Below are positions 5,892 through 8,467 of a stretch of DNA of 8,467 bases, piece by piece; within the stretch, counting starts at the first letter, position 1; each line of letters opens with the position of its first letter. Source of the stretch: RGIG2707 sp045600065 (lineage in GTDB: Bacteria; Bacillota; Clostridia; Peptostreptococcales; Anaerovoracaceae). The translations under genes were made by a program, and so were the position numbers. The notes beneath the pieces were generated by a model. That model was not told the origin of the DNA. It worked only from the letters and a program-made list of their open reading frames with translations, and made no database searches. The DNA lies in NCBI GenBank assembly GCA_045600065.1, contig JAZRXE010000029.1:1-8467 (forward strand), written 5' to 3'.

Positions 5892-6767
5892 TCAGGAAAA
5901 AACCTTCCGTGGCTTAAAATATCCGCCGTTTTGGACTGCCATGCCAAGCAGCACGCCTTGGCAGAACAGAGCATAAAGCTCTCCTTCCCTGCCATTGCCC
6001 CTGACCCTCATGCCATGGAGAAATGCTGCTGCATCCTCCCTGCTGAGCTCAGCTGAAGCTATGTGGCTGACTGCCTTTGCGGGAGGGATCATAAGGCCGG
6101 AAATCTGCATAGGGTTCAGGGAATTCAGCTGTTCCAGTGTATAAGCCTCTTCCATGCAAAGGCCGCTGGTCCTGGTCCTCAGCAGAAAGCTCATGGCAGC
6201 GCCGCAGCCAAGCTTCTGTCCGAGATCGTGGCAGACGGATCTGACATAGGTTCCCTTGGAACAGCTTATATCAAAGAGAAAGCTGCCCCTGCCGGCATCA
6301 AAAGACAGCAGCTTTATACTATACACGCTTACGCGCCTTGGCTTTATCTCCACCTCTTCGCCGCTTCTGGCATATTGATACAGATGCCTGCCGTTTACAC
6401 GAACCGCGGAATACTTGGATGGATACTGATCCAGCTCGCCTGTAAAGCTCTGCAGCGCCCTGTCTGTCTGCTCTGCTGTGATCGCAGATATGGACGCCCT
6501 GTTGTCTTCTATGATCTTTCCCCATACATCCTGGGTATCGGTAACAAGGCCCAGCGTACATTCGCAGCGATATTCCTTGGGAGAGCTTTCCATGTATTCG
6601 ATAAGCTTAGTGGCCTTTCCGAAGCATATGGGAAGCAGCCCGCAGGCGTTGGGATCAAGGGTACCGGTATGTCCTGATTTCTTTTCACCGGTCAGCCTTC
6701 GCAGATTCATCACCACATCGTTGGAGTTCATTCCGGCAGGCTTGATCACACCTAAAATGCCGTCCAT
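5892..6767 (-). CDS. truB: tRNA pseudouridine(55) synthase TruB
   Basis: Complete 291-residue TruB, which converts U55 of the T-loop to pseudouridine in nearly all elongator tRNAs and also helps tRNA fold. The catalytic motif GHTGTLDPNACGLLPICFG spans 32-50, with D38 the nucleophile, followed by KATKL. Y66 in KEYRCE matches the conserved active-site Tyr; YSAVRVNGRHLYQYAR (119-134) and CSKGTYVRSVCHDLG (169-183, including the conserved Arg) are also present. A short PUA-like C-terminal region (about 232-291) follows. Two small departures are PS where PP is usual (116-117) and NS for TS at 14-15. The start ATG at 6767 overlaps the nrnA stop by one base (TGATG) and has a strong AAGGAG at 6773-6778, 5 nt upstream. 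Confidence 0.97.
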   Translation of the reverse strand: MDGILGVIKPAGMNSNDVVMNLRRLTGEKKSGHTGTLDPNACGLLPICFGKATKLIEYMESSPKEYRCECTLGLVTDTQDVWGKIIEDNRASISAITAEQTDRALQSFTGELDQYPSKYSAVRVNGRHLYQYARSGEEVEIKPRRVSVYSIKLLSFDAGRGSFLFDISCSKGTYVRSVCHDLGQKLGCGAAMSFLLRTRTSGLCMEEAYTLEQLNSLNPMQISGLMIPPAKAVSHIASAELSREDAAAFLHGMRVRGNGREGELYALFCQGVLLGMAVQNGGYFKPRKVFS

Positions 6768-7723
6768 CAGCTCTCCTTAAGGCAGCGGATGATGCCTCTG
6801 CGCACAGCCTCCGCCACTTCTTCCCTGCTGCCGTAAAGTGTGGCTCCGGCAGCCTTATCATGGCCTCCGCCTCCGAATTCAAGGGCCAGAGTCTGTACAT
6901 TTGCATAGGCCTTGGATCTGAGGCTCAGCTTGTATTCTCCGGGGCCCCGCTGCTTGAGCAGCGCGGCAAGCTCGACGCCCATGACGCTGCGCAGCTTGTC
7001 TATGCAGCCTTCGGTATATTCCCGGGGCACTCCGAGCCTGTCAAGATCTTCGAAATCAATGATGGACATTATGCCCTTACCATCCTCTGTAAGCGTGGAG
7101 TTTTCAAGGCACAAAGCCTCAAGCCTGAGCTGACCCAGAGGCTTGCTGTCGAACAGACGGTTGCACAGTCCGTTAAAATCCGCTCCCTGCTCAACAAGAT
7201 CAGCGGCTATTCGCATAGCCTTGGCACCGGAGTTTTCGTATTTAAACTGCCCGGTATCGGTGACTATGGCTGTATAAAGAAGATCCAGCACCTCTTTGTC
7301 CATGGGCGCATTCATCTCCTTTAAGACCTCGTAAACCAGAGCTCCGGCGGCGCAGGCCTTTGGATCCACATAGCAGGGCTCGCAGAAAGGCCCCTTGGGC
7401 ACATGATGATCTATACAAATACGCTCGGGGCATGAATAAAAGGCCTCCAGCCTGTTCTCCAGGCGAGAATCGTCTCCTATATCCACTGCAACGGAAAGCT
7501 CCTGCTGCCAGGGGCTTTCGTCTGTAAAATAATCTCCGGCAAGAAAGGCAAGATAATCCGGGACTTTTGTTTCCTTAAGCACAAAGGCCTCCTTACCCAT
7601 CAGCCTGAGACTGCGGCAAAGCCCTGCGGAAGAACCCAGGGCATCGCCGTCCATGTTGTTGTGTGTGAAGATCAGGATCTTCTGTGCATTCCTGATCTTT
7701 TCAATAAGAAGTTCGTGAGCCAT
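6767..7723 (-). CDS. nrnA: DHH/DHHA1 phosphoesterase, NrnA-type oligoribonuclease / pAp phosphatase
   Basis: Complete 318-residue DHH-DHHA1 protein. NrnA proteins hydrolyse very short RNAs (mainly 2-5 nt), the end products of mRNA decay, and dephosphorylate 3'-phosphoadenosine-5'-phosphate. Metal-binding motifs are intact: HNNMDGDALGS (21-31, with H21, D25, D27), VDIGD (80-84), the defining DHH at 105-107 and TDTGQFKY at 155-162. The DHHA1 substrate domain ends with GGGGHDKAAG (284-293). Met replaces the more usual Pro at residue 24. The ATG at 7723 overlaps the rbfA stop by one base (TAATG) and has no well-placed ribosome site, so reinitiation is likely. The position between rbfA and truB is the standard Firmicute location. 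Related cyclic-dinucleotide phosphodiesterases have extra sensor or membrane domains, absent here. Exact substrate range is not decidable from sequence. Confidence 0.93.
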   Translation of the reverse strand: MAHELLIEKIRNAQKILIFTHNNMDGDALGSSAGLCRSLRLMGKEAFVLKETKVPDYLAFLAGDYFTDESPWQQELSVAVDIGDDSRLENRLEAFYSCPERICIDHHVPKGPFCEPCYVDPKACAAGALVYEVLKEMNAPMDKEVLDLLYTAIVTDTGQFKYENSGAKAMRIAADLVEQGADFNGLCNRLFDSKPLGQLRLEALCLENSTLTEDGKGIMSIIDFEDLDRLGVPREYTEGCIDKLRSVMGVELAALLKQRGPGEYKLSLRSKAYANVQTLALEFGGGGHDKAAGATLYGSREEVAEAVRRGIIRCLKES

Positions 7724-8145
7724 TATCTGTATTCGTCGTCCTCATCGTCCTCTTCTGCCGCAGGCTCATCCTTGGGGATGTTGAGGCTGTCCAGCAGAGC
7801 ATCCATCTTCTGGCCGTATTCAAAGGATTCGTCAAATCTGAATATAAGCTCGGGCACATGCCTGACCTTCATATTCTTTCCGAGCTCGGAGCGTATAAAG
7901 CCCTTGCTGTGTTCGAAGGCGTCCAGAATGTCCTGCTTTTCCTCGCCGGAATAACCCTGTCCGGGCTTGAAGGACATGGCTGTTATATAAAGTGTGGCGT
8001 AGCTTCCGTCACCGGATACATCGACGCCGCTGACAGCAATCATGCCCTGAAAGCGGGGATCCTTGAGCCTGCCCTTTAAGAGCAGGTCTCCGACTATCTT
8101 CTTTATCTCTTCCCCCATGCGCTGGGGTCTGTGACTTTTTCCCAT
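7723..8145 (-). CDS. rbfA: Ribosome-binding factor A
   Basis: Complete 140-residue RbfA, a KH-type protein that binds the immature 30S subunit and helps 16S rRNA 5'-end maturation, important in the cold. The N-terminus (MGKSHRPQRMGEEIKKIVGD) matches the family's first helix. The signature region SELGKNMKVRHVPELIFRFD (86-105) followed by SFEYGQKMDALL (107-118) is clear. The C-terminus is a short, very acidic tail (EEDDEDDEYR, 131-140), often seen in RbfA. The start chosen is ATG at 8145; it overlaps the infB TAA by one base (TAATG). An in-frame upstream ATG would run through the end of infB and is rejected. Only a weak purine-rich ribosome site (AGAGAG) is seen, so coupling to infB is likely. 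Confidence 0.96.
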   Translation of the reverse strand: MGKSHRPQRMGEEIKKIVGDLLLKGRLKDPRFQGMIAVSGVDVSGDGSYATLYITAMSFKPGQGYSGEEKQDILDAFEHSKGFIRSELGKNMKVRHVPELIFRFDESFEYGQKMDALLDSLNIPKDEPAAEEDDEDDEYR

Positions 8146-8467
8146 TAATCTCTCTTGACCTCTTCCATTACAAAGGCTTCGATGATATCGCCTATCTTGA
8201 TATCGTTGAACTTGTCGATGCTGATACCGCATTCGTAGCCGGTATTGACCTCTCTGACATCGTCCTTGAATCTGCGCAGTGAAGCGATCTCGCCCTCGTG
8301 GATGACTATGCCGTCGCGGACCAGACGAAGCTTGGCGCCCCGCTGTACCTTACCCTCCAGAACATAGCCGCCTGCGATGGTGCCCACGCTGGAAACCTTG
8401 AAGGTATCTCTGACTTCGATCTTGCCGATCACACTTTCCTTGAATTCGGGATCGAGCATACCCTTCA
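8145..8467 (-). CDS. infB: Translation initiation factor IF-2, C-terminal end (partial)
   Basis: Only the last 106 codons are in the window; the gene continues beyond the right edge. IF-2 is the GTPase that places formyl-Met-tRNA in the 30S P site and promotes subunit joining. The visible part is the end of the protein: VIGKIEVRDTFKVSSVGTIA followed by GGYVLEGKVQRGAKLRLVRD, the hallmark of the C-terminal beta-barrel that binds fMet-tRNA. FKDDVREVNTGYECGISI and the closing GDIIEAFVMEEVKRD follow, as in other IF-2 proteins. Its stop codon shares a base with the rbfA start (TAATG), the usual infB–rbfA coupling. The GTPase domain lies outside the window, so nothing can be said about its completeness. 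Confidence 0.96.
   Translation of the reverse strand, partial: KGMLDPEFKESVIGKIEVRDTFKVSSVGTIAGGYVLEGKVQRGAKLRLVRDGIVIHEGEIASLRRFKDDVREVNTGYECGISIDKFNDIKIGDIIEAFVMEEVKRD

Noticed and set aside
7661..7954. Plus-strand frame with a serine run
   Set aside because: It is the complement of the acidic GAN-rich tail of rbfA, not a gene.
8146..8232. Upstream in-frame start for rbfA
   Set aside because: It reads through the conserved end of infB in another frame; the shorter start gives the normal RbfA N-terminus.
1..8467. Mobile elements, CRISPR arrays, tRNA/rRNA genes, defence or phage genes
   Set aside because: None seen on either strand; all space is accounted for by core genes and short intergenic regions under 150 bases.

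Overview
This window is a conserved housekeeping block from a Gram-positive bacterium, most likely class Clostridia. A Lachnospiraceae-like member is my best guess, at low certainty. The basis is the gene order infB–rbfA–nrnA–truB–ribF–rpsO–pnp–M16 peptidase–dut–dgt, good AGGAGG-type ribosome binding sites, a clostridial-type dUTPase, and base composition that looks roughly balanced by eye. Every gene I can support is on the minus strand, so transcription runs from the high-coordinate end to the low-coordinate end. Both ends of the window cut through genes: infB at the right edge and dgt at the left edge.

Right part (8467 to about 4783) is the translation and RNA-maturation operon. It holds the C-terminus of IF-2, the ribosome maturation factor RbfA, the DHH/DHHA1 nano-RNase/pAp phosphatase NrnA, the tRNA pseudouridine-55 synthase TruB, a RibF-type FAD synthetase and a 74-residue protein I do not recognise. 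The infB/rbfA, rbfA/nrnA and nrnA/truB junctions each overlap by one base (TAATG, TAATG, TGATG), which points to translational coupling. RibF has a good FMN adenylyltransferase half, but its riboflavin kinase half is short and has lost the expected catalytic motifs.

Middle part (4783 to 2087) is the rpsO–pnp unit. A good sigma-70-type promoter lies just upstream of rpsO, with a small dyad in its spacer and a leader of roughly 84 nt. A GC-rich terminator-like hairpin follows rpsO. A long imperfect stem-loop then sits directly before the ribosome binding site of pnp, in the same place as the RNase III/PNPase autoregulatory structure of the E. coli pnp leader.

Left part (2086 to 1) continues with a zinc M16 peptidase, a dUTPase whose start overlaps the peptidase stop, and the first 89 codons of a dGTP triphosphohydrolase. 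The last two suggest a small nucleotide-pool sanitation pair downstream of PNPase. I see no mobile element, CRISPR array, tRNA, rRNA or phage gene. The window is largely ordinary core genome. Its most interesting points are the RibF domain decay, the small unknown gene and the RNA structures around rpsO and pnp.
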